Notes under the pieces: model-generated
Seen by the model: only the letters and a program-made list of their open reading frames with translations
Told to the model about the DNA's origin: nothing
Database searches by the model: none
Assembly (NCBI GenBank): GCA_964557545.1
Contig: CAZLAK010000050.1
Coordinates: 1 to 10,351, forward strand
DNA length: 10,351 nucleotides
DNA from: CAZLAK01 sp964557545
Lineage (GTDB): Bacteria; Bacillota; Desulfotomaculia; Desulfotomaculales; Pelotomaculaceae
Reading direction: 5' to 3'
Program-made: the position numbers and the translations under genes
Shown here: positions 1 through 6,818 of the stretch, one piece after another
Numbering within the stretch: the stretch's first letter is position 1
Layout: the number at the start of each line of letters is the position of its first letter

Positions 1-3
1 AAG

Positions 4-33
4 GTTTCAATCCCTCATAGGTAGGCTGAAAAG
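4..33 (-). CRISPR. First (leader-proximal) CRISPR repeat of an array running off the left edge
   Basis: One 30-base repeat unit is visible. Read on the minus strand it ends in GAGGGATTGAAAC, and the last eight bases (ATTGAAAC) match the 5' handle left on crRNAs by Cas6 in many type I-B and III-B systems. It sits directly downstream of cas2 with an AT-rich leader between them, in the same orientation as the cas genes, so it is the newest end of the array. Bases 1-3 are the start of the first spacer. With a single copy the right boundary is uncertain by one or two bases: base 34 would give a 31-base unit starting with G. Bases 24-35 form a small dyad (GGCT-GAAA-AGCC) across the leader-repeat junction. 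The identification rests on repeat recognition plus context, because a second copy is not in the window. Confidence 0.88.
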
Positions 34-71
34 CCATTTTTTCCGCATAAAAAAACACTCTTTGGCCATTT

Positions 72-101
72 ATAGTATTGCTGCTTTTTTACATTTTTCA
101 A
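72..101 (-). promoter_or_regulatory. Candidate array promoter in the leader
   Basis: On the minus strand a TTGAAA box (bases 101-96, five of six matches to the sigma-70/SigA -35 consensus) is followed after 18 bases by TACTAT (77-72), which runs into TATAAAT. Transcription would start near base 65, about 30 bases before the first repeat. This suits a CRISPR array promoter. The -10 match is only moderate, and AT-rich sequence yields such matches by chance. Confidence 0.4.
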
Positions 102-110
102 TCGTTGAAA
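96..110. repeat. Short palindrome TTTCAA-TCG-TTGAAA in the leader
   Basis: Perfect 6-base arms flank a 3-base centre. The arms repeat the TTGAAA found at the end of the CRISPR repeat, and the left arm overlaps the candidate -35 box. It could be a protein-binding site for array transcription or spacer integration. It could also be chance in AT-rich DNA. Confidence 0.4.
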
Positions 111-153
111 GGTTTTTCAGGCTATTTGCCTCGCTTTATAAGCTTTTTACTGG

Positions 154-197
154 CGCGTCGATCTCCTGGCTAATTTACATTATTAGACACCGACGCG
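154..197. repeat. Nested inverted repeat (possible hairpin) between cas2 and the array
   Basis: The outer arms are CGCGTCG (154-160) and CGACGCG (191-197), a perfect 7-base pair set that is GC-rich inside otherwise AT-rich DNA. Nested within are CTAAT (170-174) and ATTAG (182-186) around a 7-base loop. As RNA this could fold into a stem with internal loops just after cas2. There is no T tract after it in the transcribed direction, so it does not look like a standard intrinsic terminator. Its function is unknown. Confidence 0.5.
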
Positions 198-243
198 AAA
201 AACCCTTCTTGAAATATAGACTTGAAGTTATAATAAAGAATTT

Positions 244-507
244 TTAAAAAATCCATTCCTCACCCCCTTTGCGAACACCCATAAATTCTCTTTTTGTATA
301 TTTTTCGTTGGCGAATATATAAAAGAGAACTGAATCCTCTTCCTTATCGATAACACGTTCAATATCTTTGCGTAGTGAGCGGTAAGTTGCCTCGGTCAGT
401 TCCCCTTCGAGAACTGAATTCTGAACCCAAGAGAGGTAACGGCGGGCAATTTTTAGCACTTTGCCGACCCTGGAAACGTTAACGTCGTAGACAAGGATAA
501 CGTACAT
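244..507 (-). CDS. cas2: CRISPR-associated endonuclease Cas2
   Basis: Cas2 is the structural partner of Cas1 in the spacer-integration complex: a Cas2 dimer bridges two Cas1 dimers and measures the new spacer. The 87-residue product is the usual Cas2 length and has the ferredoxin-like start MYVILVYDV, with the conserved Asp at residue 8, then RRYLSWVQNSVLEGELT (22-38), typical of Cas2 proteins from type I-B loci. The ATG start lies 3 bases after the cas1 stop. Its ribosome-binding GGTGG is supplied by the last codons of cas1, so translation is probably coupled. It is the last cas gene before the leader. It is AT-richer than the genes from cas4 rightward, like cas1. Confidence 0.97.
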   Translation of the reverse strand: MYVILVYDVNVSRVGKVLKIARRYLSWVQNSVLEGELTEATYRSLRKDIERVIDKEEDSVLFYIFANEKYTKREFMGVRKGGEEWIF

Positions 508-510
508 ATT

Positions 511-1506
511 CTACCACCGGCTGATAAATGGCTCGTAAGGCTGCTCGCCTATTAGATGTTTTTCTATTTTGTAAAGTTCCATCCGTATAACCGTCAGGTA
601 GCTGACATGGCGCTTTAAGCGGCTGTGGTGAAATGTATCTTTGAGTTTTTCTTCCATTTCCTGAACATAGATCTTTTTTGCACTTTCTTTAAGCAAGTAA
701 GCGCCCCCGCGCCGTTCAAAGTCGCCTGTGCCTACCATCTTTTTTCCTACTAGGGTAAAAAGCACCCTGTCCGCTATGATGGGCTTAAAAATCTCAGCCA
801 CATCCAGGTTTAGGGTAAACCGCCTGAAATTAGTGGCGTGCAGGTAGCCTATGCGCGGGTCTAAATGTGTTTTGTATATTTCTGACAATATTTTGGTGTA
901 CATAAGGGAATTCCCAAAGCTGATCAGTGCATTTAAAGGGTCGGTTGGGGGTCTTTTGCTCCGGCCGTCAATAGTGAAAGGCGCGTCTTCCAGTATTTTG
1001 TTAAAACTGTTGTAATAATAACCCCGCACATTGCCTTCAACGGCCATTAATTCCTCAATGCTCTTACATGCCGGAAAGCTTTCTCCCACCAGTTTTTCTA
1101 TTGCTTCAACGTATTGAGCGACTTCTTTTCCTTTTCTTTGGTAATAACGTAATACCTGTAAGATATTGGCCAGCGCGCCTTTAACAAACCCGCGTGCCAG
1201 CGCCAACCGGCGATCTGGGTCGAGGTAGTGCTCCGCCTGCCGCAGTATCATGTAGCCGGAATTGTAATGCTCCCTTGGATAAAAGCTTCCGGCGTAATTA
1301 CCGTAATAGTCAAAGAAGTGCAGGACTATTTCGTTTTCTTCCATGAACTCGAGCAGCTTTTTATTTAAGTCAACTTCTCCGTAAACATAAATATCTCTAA
1401 TGCTCTTTACAGGAAAATATTTCTTGCCTTCCTCGTTCTCTACATAAATTGTATGGTCTTTTCTGCCCAGCCGGCCGCTGGCAAACAAGTAAAGTGTTTT
1501 CTGCAT
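511..1506 (-). CDS. cas1: CRISPR-associated integrase/endonuclease Cas1 (type I-B)
   Basis: Cas1 is the metal-dependent integrase that joins new spacers to the leader end of the array. The product is 331 residues from the chosen ATG, the usual length for type I-B Cas1. The N-terminal beta domain begins MQKTLYLFASGRLGRKD. The C-terminal helical catalytic domain shows the expected metal ligands: E157 in LMAVEGNVRGYYY, H223 in GYLHATNFRRF, and D235/E238 in LDVAEIFKP. The reading frame is open for 15 more codons to an ATG at 1551 inside cas4. That start has no ribosome-binding site, whereas the ATG at 1506 follows AGGGGGGGGTGG at good spacing and begins at the family's conserved N-terminus. It starts 22 bases after the cas4 stop. 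Base composition is AT-richer than that of the interference genes. Confidence 0.97.
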   Translation of the reverse strand: MQKTLYLFASGRLGRKDHTIYVENEEGKKYFPVKSIRDIYVYGEVDLNKKLLEFMEENEIVLHFFDYYGNYAGSFYPREHYNSGYMILRQAEHYLDPDRRLALARGFVKGALANILQVLRYYQRKGKEVAQYVEAIEKLVGESFPACKSIEELMAVEGNVRGYYYNSFNKILEDAPFTIDGRSKRPPTDPLNALISFGNSLMYTKILSEIYKTHLDPRIGYLHATNFRRFTLNLDVAEIFKPIIADRVLFTLVGKKMVGTGDFERRGGAYLLKESAKKIYVQEMEEKLKDTFHHSRLKRHVSYLTVIRMELYKIEKHLIGEQPYEPFISRW

Positions 1507-1508
1507 AA

Positions 1509-1520
1509 CCACCCCCCCCT
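1509..1520 (-). promoter_or_regulatory. cas1 ribosome-binding site containing a G8 run
   Basis: On the minus strand AGGGGGGGGTGG precedes the cas1 ATG by two bases, with the eight-G run (1519-1512) ending five bases before the start. It supports the ATG at 1506 over the upstream ATG at 1551. A homopolymer of this length can slip during replication, which would change the spacing between ribosome-binding site and start. Any regulatory effect is speculation. Confidence 0.7.
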
Positions 1521-1528
1521 GCACTCTC

Positions 1529-2038
1529 TTAGGACCAGCAGAATTCGGCATAAGCGCATTTGCCGCAGAACCGGTTTTTTTGCGGTGCAGGCGGCTTTTC
1601 CCTTTGAATAAGTTCCGCTATCTCTCTCTTTAAATTTTCCACTTCCTTTGCCAGCTTGTCGTCGAGAATCACTTTTTCGCGCCGCCGCTCTTCGGGAAAA
1701 AGCAGTTCCCCTTCTGCTGTTATGCCCATCTCGCGCAGTTCGTACAGGTAAAAAGCCATCTGCATCCGCGCCGCTTCGCACGCTTTGGATGACTTCTTTA
1801 CTTCCCCCACCACAAAGCTTCGGCCGCCGCGTTTTACCAGGTCGATTTTTAAATGCCCGAGCAACACTTCTTTGCGTTCCCGGCCAAAAGCCTGCTCGCC
1901 CACCAGGCGGCCCAGTTCTAGGTAGATATTGTCTTCATCGGGACAAATCTGGCGCGACATTAGCCATGCCTGCCTGGGACACACCGAGTAAGCCTGGACA
2001 AAGCTCCCTAAGACCTTTACCTCGCGTTCTTCTGTCAA
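1529..2038 (-). CDS. cas4: CRISPR-associated exonuclease Cas4 (RecB-like, Fe-S)
   Basis: Cas4 trims prespacers and helps select those with the correct PAM, acting with Cas1 and Cas2. The 169-residue product has the four cluster cysteines, C20 near the N-terminus and C158, C161 and C167 at the C-terminus, as in iron-sulfur Cas4 proteins. The PD-(D/E)XK core is visible as D66 (KIDLV), E79-V-K81 and a Q93-xxx-Y97 motif. The position often held by His in the first nuclease motif is Gly (G47 in GRLVGEQAF). The start is TTG: an in-frame stop lies just upstream, the next ATG is at codon 27, and GGAG sits nine bases before the TTG. It follows cas3 by 35 bases and precedes cas1 by 22. Confidence 0.95.
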   Translation of the reverse strand: MTEEREVKVLGSFVQAYSVCPRQAWLMSRQICPDEDNIYLELGRLVGEQAFGRERKEVLLGHLKIDLVKRGGRSFVVGEVKKSSKACEAARMQMAFYLYELREMGITAEGELLFPEERRREKVILDDKLAKEVENLKREIAELIQREKPPAPQKNRFCGKCAYAEFCWS

Positions 2039-2073
2039 CCGTCACCGCTCCACTTCCAAAAGATAATGAAACT

Positions 2074-4587
2074 TTAAAAGAATAACGCTCCCTCGTCCTC
2101 AATTCTCATAAAGCCTGTCTCATTATCGTAAATTTCGCTGAGCAAGTACTGCGGGATGACAAGGGGGCTTGAGCCGTGCGGTATTTTATGGGCTAAATAT
2201 TTGACCGGAACAGACACGAGGTAGCGCCGGAAATCCCGCTTTATTTCTAAAAAGGCTTCCCGCCGCCTGCGCAAGTCTTTTTCTTGTGCTACTTCTGATT
2301 GGTATTTTTCCCAAACCCCTGCCGCGTGCTCATTCACGCATACAAAGACGTCGGTGTAATTGGGCTTTTCCTGAATTAGACTGAATTCGCTTACACTGAG
2401 TTCTTCGCCCCTGCAATCTTCCCGCCCAAAGCGCAGCAGGGCCATTGCATTTAAGATCTCTCTGGCGGCAGCGTCCGACTTGCCCCGGCGCACAGCGTTA
2501 AAGTAGTCTGCCACGGCATCGTAAAACGCCGGCTCGGGTAGTTCCGAATGCTTTTCAAAGAAACTCAGGGCGTTTAGGGTGTGAATTTTGCCGTAGACAT
2601 ACGAGGCCAGTGTGCGAACTTCTGCCCTGCCGCCAGTGAGGTGTACGAGCCTTACACGTCCGCGCGGGCGGGCAAAATGGCGGTTGCAGCGTCCGGCTAC
2701 TTGAACTACTGCATCTACCGGCCCGATGTCCCGCCAGACGACGTCAAAATCCAAGTCCACGCCCGCCTCAACCACTTGCGTGGATACGGCAATGAACTTT
2801 TTCCCTTCTCTTAGAGACTTACCGATCTCGGCCAAGCGCTTTTCTCTGGCCGCCGGCACAATATTAGTGGAAAGGTAATAGAGGGGCGTGCCGTAAGCCT
2901 TTAGGGCATCCCGCAGTAAGTTATAAAAAGAAATAGAACTCTTAATGGTGTTCAAGACCACCAAATAAGAATTTTCTTTTCTGTATTCTTTAAGAAAAAG
3001 TTCGAGCATCTCTTCTACTGTAATGGCAGCTGTGTCAGCTTCGATTTTCACCCGGTCCAAAGCAGCAAAGCGCCTTCTCACTTCCTCTTCTCCTCCGGCC
3101 AGTTCCCAAACTTCGTCACCGCTGAACCACTCTGGCCTGGTAGCCGTCATTAAAATAATCCTCATGTTTAGGTAACGGCAGGCCGCCCGCAAAACCTCTT
3201 CAACAAGGGGCCAGTACTCTACTGGAATGTTCTGGACTTCGTCCAGTACGGCAACGGCACCGCCCATTCGGTTAAATTTCTTCAGCATGCGGTTTTCATA
3301 GCCCACAAGCGTGCCAAAAAACTGGACAAATGTGGTAATTACCAGTTCGCTCTGCCAGGACTCGGTGAGCATGAGCGCTTCATCTGCCGGTATATCTTCA
3401 CTGCCGCCAGGAAGCACGTAAGATAAATCGGCCAGGTGGTGATGTTTTAATATATACGGCGAGGGCACTTCACCGCCAGTACCGAGCGCCTGCCGGAAGA
3501 TATCTTTTCCGAGGGAAAAGACTTGATCGGTGATGCTGGTAAAGGGCAGCGCGTAAATGATGCGCGGCGGCACACCTCGCTCCTCTGCCAGCCTTTGGCG
3601 CAGCCAAAAAGCGGCGGCCAGCCCGGCCAGGGTTTTGCCGGTGCCGGTCGGCGCCGTGATGGTAAAGATTTTTTGCGTAGGTGAAGACATGGCGATTCTT
3701 TCCAGCACGCTCCGGTAAAGGTCCTGCCGCAGCACGTCCAATGCCGCCCGCGGCCTTTCAAATTTTGCCGCGCGGTAAGCCTCTACGGCATCACCGGGTA
3801 CTTCCGGCCTGACGTCATCCTTTATCCTCGCGGCGTGGAGTTTATCGGCATCGATCAGTGACGAAAACATTAAGAGCAAGTCAAAATAATGCTCCAGGTC
3901 GCGGTAACCGGCGCCCTTACCCAGCACTTTTTCTTCTAAGTCTTTTCTAAACCGGCGCCACAGCGTATAAAGGCGAGCTAGAATATCCTGCCATGAAAAA
4001 AAGAATTTTTCTAAAACCAATGACCAGTTACAAAATAACCAGTCAGGCGGTGAAATGCCCTCTTTTTCAATCAGCCTGGCAGTACGGCGGGCAGCGCATT
4101 TTAATGAAACAGCCACCGGTCCCGCCCTGCCTTTTAAATCACTTATTTGAGATGAAACTGCCACAAGCCGCTCGCGGACCGGCCCCGCTAGTTCATTCCA
4201 GTCACCCTCTAAATCCCTTCTGGCCGCCAGGTAATCTCCGGGTCCGGACAGGTGCCGGTGGTGGCGCACAACGGCCAGGAAAAGTGCAAGCTTTAATTCG
4301 GACGAAATGCCGGTTGCAAAAAATTCAGCCAAATGCACAGCCCAAAGGGCGGACAGAAAAGCGTGCTGCTTTTCGGCACCGCCCCGGCCTGTCTTCAGAT
4401 ACTTTTGAAAAAAGCCGGTGTACTTGCCAAAATCGTGCGCAAAACCGGCTAAAAGGGCACTGCCAAGCAGTTCCCCCCCTCCCCGGGGAAGGGCTGCGGC
4501 GCGGCTCGCTGCCCCGGCTGCCACCGAGGCCAGGTGGCCGCTCAATGTATAAAAGCGCTTTGTGTCTTTGTGGGCGTAAAAGGGCAA
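2074..4587 (-). CDS. cas3: CRISPR-associated helicase/nuclease Cas3 (HD + DEAD-type fusion)
   Basis: Cas3 is recruited by target-bound Cascade, unwinds the DNA and degrades it. The 837-residue product has both parts in one chain. The N-terminal HD nuclease shows H18, H51-D52 followed by K55 (AHDFGK), H75, H109-H110 and a closing D246/D248. The superfamily 2 helicase shows Walker A TAPTGTGKT (311-319), DEVQ (449-452), TAT (481-483), VEAGVD (606-611) and QVAGRCNR (629-636), followed by a C-terminal domain. No key residue is missing, so it should be active. I chose the TTG at 4587 over one at 4608 because GGAGG lies seven bases before it and it starts two bases after the cas5 stop, avoiding overlap. 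The longer form would add seven residues. Confidence 0.97.
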   Translation of the reverse strand: MPFYAHKDTKRFYTLSGHLASVAAGAASRAAALPRGGGELLGSALLAGFAHDFGKYTGFFQKYLKTGRGGAEKQHAFLSALWAVHLAEFFATGISSELKLALFLAVVRHHRHLSGPGDYLAARRDLEGDWNELAGPVRERLVAVSSQISDLKGRAGPVAVSLKCAARRTARLIEKEGISPPDWLFCNWSLVLEKFFFSWQDILARLYTLWRRFRKDLEEKVLGKGAGYRDLEHYFDLLLMFSSLIDADKLHAARIKDDVRPEVPGDAVEAYRAAKFERPRAALDVLRQDLYRSVLERIAMSSPTQKIFTITAPTGTGKTLAGLAAAFWLRQRLAEERGVPPRIIYALPFTSITDQVFSLGKDIFRQALGTGGEVPSPYILKHHHLADLSYVLPGGSEDIPADEALMLTESWQSELVITTFVQFFGTLVGYENRMLKKFNRMGGAVAVLDEVQNIPVEYWPLVEEVLRAACRYLNMRIILMTATRPEWFSGDEVWELAGGEEEVRRRFAALDRVKIEADTAAITVEEMLELFLKEYRKENSYLVVLNTIKSSISFYNLLRDALKAYGTPLYYLSTNIVPAAREKRLAEIGKSLREGKKFIAVSTQVVEAGVDLDFDVVWRDIGPVDAVVQVAGRCNRHFARPRGRVRLVHLTGGRAEVRTLASYVYGKIHTLNALSFFEKHSELPEPAFYDAVADYFNAVRRGKSDAAAREILNAMALLRFGREDCRGEELSVSEFSLIQEKPNYTDVFVCVNEHAAGVWEKYQSEVAQEKDLRRRREAFLEIKRDFRRYLVSVPVKYLAHKIPHGSSPLVIPQYLLSEIYDNETGFMRIEDEGALFF

Positions 4588-4589
4588 AT

Positions 4590-5363
4590 TTATCCCTCCC
4601 GCTCCCAAAACACCACGGTGTCCCTTTCCGCAGCCTCTAGCAGTTCAAAGGAATAGGCACTAACGCGCAGCACAGCCGGAATAGGCCGGGCATCGGCCCT
4701 GTAGACTACGGCCGCCGGCGGCTGGAGGGTGCGCCCCGGCCTAAAGGCGTAAGGGGCGCGTTCTCTCACCAGGTTAGTGCCGGCCGCCCGGTGCAGAGTT
4801 ATTCTGTCGAGGTGTTCGGCGTTTAAAACCGAGGTGACCTCCAGCGGGGTCCCAGCCGGCAGGCGGCGGTAACTTTCCGGTCCAAATGTGCCGCAGTAAT
4901 GCGCGGTGGCCAGACATTCAGTTATCCCCAGGTAAAGGGGGAAGACCGGCCTTCCTTCCTCCAGCCTGCCGGCAGCTTCCCGGAGAAGCCCAGTATCGGG
5001 GTGGGAAAAGAAAACGCGAAAGCGCAGAAAAGGGCTTCCCGCTTGGGGCAAGAGGAATTCGAGCGGCGTCTGCGTGCCCGGCACCCGGCCCAGCCGCCCC
5101 AGCACACCCAAGTCTTCTTTTTTCGTGCGGGTGTAGTTAACAGTTTGTATAAGTCTGCGCACTGGGGTCTTTACGGCCACTGCGTAGCGCCCTCGGCCCA
5201 GTTCCTCATAATAAGTGTCCTTTTCCAAACCCAGCACAGCCGCCACTATACCCATCAGGACGGTGCGCGGCGGAAAACCGTAAGTGAGGGCCGAAGTGTT
5301 GGTGTAGTACTTGCGGAAGTGAGCCTGCGGCCCGGTCAGGTCAAAAACCAGCACCTTTTCCAA
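4590..5363 (-). CDS. cas5: Cascade subunit Cas5 (type I-B, Cas5b/Cas5h)
   Basis: Cas5 is a RAMP-fold subunit that caps the Cas7 filament and binds the 5' handle of the crRNA in Cascade. The 257-residue product starts MEKVLVFDLTGPQAHFRKYY and continues with YGFPPRTVLMGIVAAVLG (28-45), a well-recognised Cas5 N-terminal signature. Length and position between cas7 and cas3 fit Cas5 of I-B systems. The start is a TTG four bases after the cas7 stop. AGGA inside the last cas7 codons, nine bases upstream, is the likely ribosome-binding site. A GTG at codon 4 is possible but has no good binding site. Confidence 0.95.
   Translation of the reverse strand: MEKVLVFDLTGPQAHFRKYYTNTSALTYGFPPRTVLMGIVAAVLGLEKDTYYEELGRGRYAVAVKTPVRRLIQTVNYTRTKKEDLGVLGRLGRVPGTQTPLEFLLPQAGSPFLRFRVFFSHPDTGLLREAAGRLEEGRPVFPLYLGITECLATAHYCGTFGPESYRRLPAGTPLEVTSVLNAEHLDRITLHRAAGTNLVRERAPYAFRPGRTLQPPAAVVYRADARPIPAVLRVSAYSFELLEAAERDTVVFWEREG
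4594..4600 (-). promoter_or_regulatory. cas3 ribosome-binding site inside the end of cas5
   Basis: GGGAGGG on the minus strand is encoded by the last three cas5 codons. The core GGAGG is seven bases from the TTG at 4587, which decides the cas3 start in favour of that codon and suggests coupling of cas5 and cas3 translation. Confidence 0.7.
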
Positions 5364-5367
5364 GCTA

Positions 5368-6345
5368 TCAGGTCCTTTCTAAAATTTTAACCTTCTGTTC
5401 CCCTAAAAGTTCCTTAAGTAAATCAGCAAGACCCGCTTCTCTGTCGCGGCCTGCGGTGCGCAGGTCGAAGTCCTGGTAAACAATCACTTCTTTCAGCCGG
5501 TCTTTAAAGCGTTCAAGCCTTCCCAGCAACCCTGTGACATTTAAAACCAGCTCTTTTACTGAACGCAGGCCGCTGTCGGGGAATACAATTAAATCCTCGC
5601 GCGGGTCTCCCATGAAAGTTTCCCCGTCGCTGAACACCGCCCGCAGGTACAAGCGGGGGTACTGGCCTATTTTAGAGCGCGTGGCCGCCAGCGGAATAGC
5701 GTTGATCAAAGCTTCGTCCAGCAGGGCAATGTCGTCCTCGCTGGTGGCAGCGGCAGCGTTGTTGTTGGCCCTATCCAGCATGGCTTTGGCGCGGCGGGCG
5801 CTTACCACACCGTGGAAGCCGATAAGGGCGTAGTACACCCGGTAATCTTTGCCAAAAGTGCCCTGCCCGGCTTCCTGTCTGGTGGCAAACTGGGAAGATA
5901 TAGTGACAGAATCGACGAACTGCACCCTGTTCAGGGAATAGCCCCAGGAGAACTGCACGGGCCCTGTCAAGTTTACTGCCTCTCCCTCGCCCCTCTTCGT
6001 CCCCTTTATGGGCATGGTGGCCCCGAAGAGGCGCACGTCAGTTAGTTTTTCTAAAAGAAGGGGCAGGTCGTTGCTGCTCACGGTTTCATTATCGCCCCTG
6101 TTCAGCACTTTTCTTATTCTGTCGGTAGCCTGCACTACGCCTTCGGATTTAGTCACGTAAATGGTATGGCCCTTTTCTTCCAGGTAGTCGCGGATGTAGC
6201 GCTTAAGCCGCACGTCTGAAACCAGACAGCGCTCCCTCTCGGGGTCAAACCGGGGGCGGTTTTCATCGTCGGGATCCCCGTTGGGGTTGCACATCTTGGC
6301 GTCGTAAAGAAAAAGGAGCTCGCTGTTGTTAGTAATCAAACTCAT
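5368..6345 (-). CDS. cas7: Cascade backbone Cas7 (Csh2 family, type I-B)
   Basis: Cas7 is the multi-copy RAMP-fold subunit that coats the crRNA spacer to form the Cascade backbone. The 325-residue product is of the usual length. It shows the Csh2 signature NGDPDDENRPR (22-32) near the N-terminus, DVRLFGA (103-109) and GPVQFSWGYSLNRVQ (128-142). The start is an ATG with the strongest ribosome-binding site of the interference genes, AGGAGGT six bases upstream, encoded in the last cas8b codons. That fits the need for several Cas7 copies per complex. It begins two bases after the cas8b stop and ends four bases before cas5. Confidence 0.96.
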   Translation of the reverse strand: MSLITNNSELLFLYDAKMCNPNGDPDDENRPRFDPERERCLVSDVRLKRYIRDYLEEKGHTIYVTKSEGVVQATDRIRKVLNRGDNETVSSNDLPLLLEKLTDVRLFGATMPIKGTKRGEGEAVNLTGPVQFSWGYSLNRVQFVDSVTISSQFATRQEAGQGTFGKDYRVYYALIGFHGVVSARRAKAMLDRANNNAAAATSEDDIALLDEALINAIPLAATRSKIGQYPRLYLRAVFSDGETFMGDPREDLIVFPDSGLRSVKELVLNVTGLLGRLERFKDRLKEVIVYQDFDLRTAGRDREAGLADLLKELLGEQKVKILERT

Positions 6346-6347
6346 CG

Positions 6348-6818
6348 TTATACCTCCTCTTCTGGCTCTCGATCATTTTTAGAAGAATCCTGTTTTTCGG
6401 CCCAGTTCTTTAAAGCCAGGCGCGTGCCGTAGGCGTAGCCGGACAGGATGTAAAAAACGTTTTCTTCGGCCGAAAGCGGCCACTCCCGGTAATGTGTGCC
6501 GGGCCGGCAGGAGTCCAGCAGCATCTTGGCGGACGAATAAAGCCCCTCGTAATACTTAAAAATGTCGTACTGGCGCAGCTGGTCCACTAAAATGTTGGCA
6601 AGGCGCACTACTTTGGACCAGGTCATGCCGCTGTAATTGATCTTTTCCAAAACCGGCTTGTTTTCGTAGCTGCGCTCGCGCTGCTTTTGCCCTACAGCGT
6701 GCATCAGGTAGCCCAGTAGAAAAAGAGCTGTCTGCGGACTATTGTATCCCATCTCGTCTAAGTAGGAGCGGATATCCGAAGGTAAAACCAGCTTGTCCAA
6801 CACTGCCGGGGCTTCCAA
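6348..6818 (-). CDS. cas11b: Possible internal Cas11b small subunit made from the end of cas8b
   Basis: In type I-B systems without a separate small-subunit gene, Cas11b is known to be translated from inside cas8b. Here an AAGGGGGG (minus strand, 6833-6826) lies seven bases before an in-frame TTG at 6818. The product would be 156 residues, identical to the Cas8b C-terminus from about residue 532, and it looks largely helical. Most genes of this operon also seem to use TTG with G-rich binding sites. Alternatives are the in-frame GTG at 6803 or ATG at 6881, both with poorer sites. A perfect AAAGGAGG at 6921-6914 has no well-spaced in-frame start. This is an inference from the sequence and needs protein evidence. 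Confidence 0.4.
   Translation of the reverse strand: MEAPAVLDKLVLPSDIRSYLDEMGYNSPQTALFLLGYLMHAVGQKQRERSYENKPVLEKINYSGMTWSKVVRLANILVDQLRQYDIFKYYEGLYSSAKMLLDSCRPGTHYREWPLSAEENVFYILSGYAYGTRLALKNWAEKQDSSKNDREPEEEV

Larger units (their letters stand above)
34..243 (-). promoter_or_regulatory. CRISPR leader between cas2 and the array
   Basis: This roughly 210-base stretch holds no credible gene. It is AT-rich, with many A and T runs, unlike the GC-richer interference genes. It lies between the cas2 stop and the first repeat, where a leader carries the array promoter and the site that directs Cas1-Cas2 to insert new spacers at the first repeat. It contains a possible promoter (72-101), a TTTCAA-TCG-TTGAAA dyad (96-110), a GCTT-TAT-AAGC dyad (133-143) and a larger nested dyad (154-197). 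I see no hairpin followed by a T run that would clearly end the cas transcript before the array. The role follows from position and composition. Confidence 0.8.

Noticed and set aside
154..197. An intrinsic terminator at the end of the cas operon
   Set aside because: The dyad has a long interrupted loop and is not followed by a T run in the transcribed direction.
228..235. A promoter -10 box just after the cas2 stop (TATTATAA on the minus strand)
   Set aside because: No acceptable -35 hexamer lies at 16-18 bases upstream, and the site is about 200 bases from the first repeat.
62..247. A 61-codon plus-strand frame in the leader with a hydrophobic product
   Set aside because: It starts at TTG without a ribosome-binding site, lies antisense across the leader, and its hydrophobicity is expected from AT-rich sequence.
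1507..1551. A longer Cas1 with 15 extra N-terminal residues
   Set aside because: The ATG at 1551 lies inside cas4 without a binding site, and the conserved Cas1 N-terminus begins at the ATG at 1506, which has a G-rich site.
3993..4640. A 215-codon plus-strand frame opposite the start of cas3 and end of cas5
   Set aside because: The cas3 HD motifs occupy the opposite strand in full, and the product is rich in Pro, Arg and Gly with no domain pattern.
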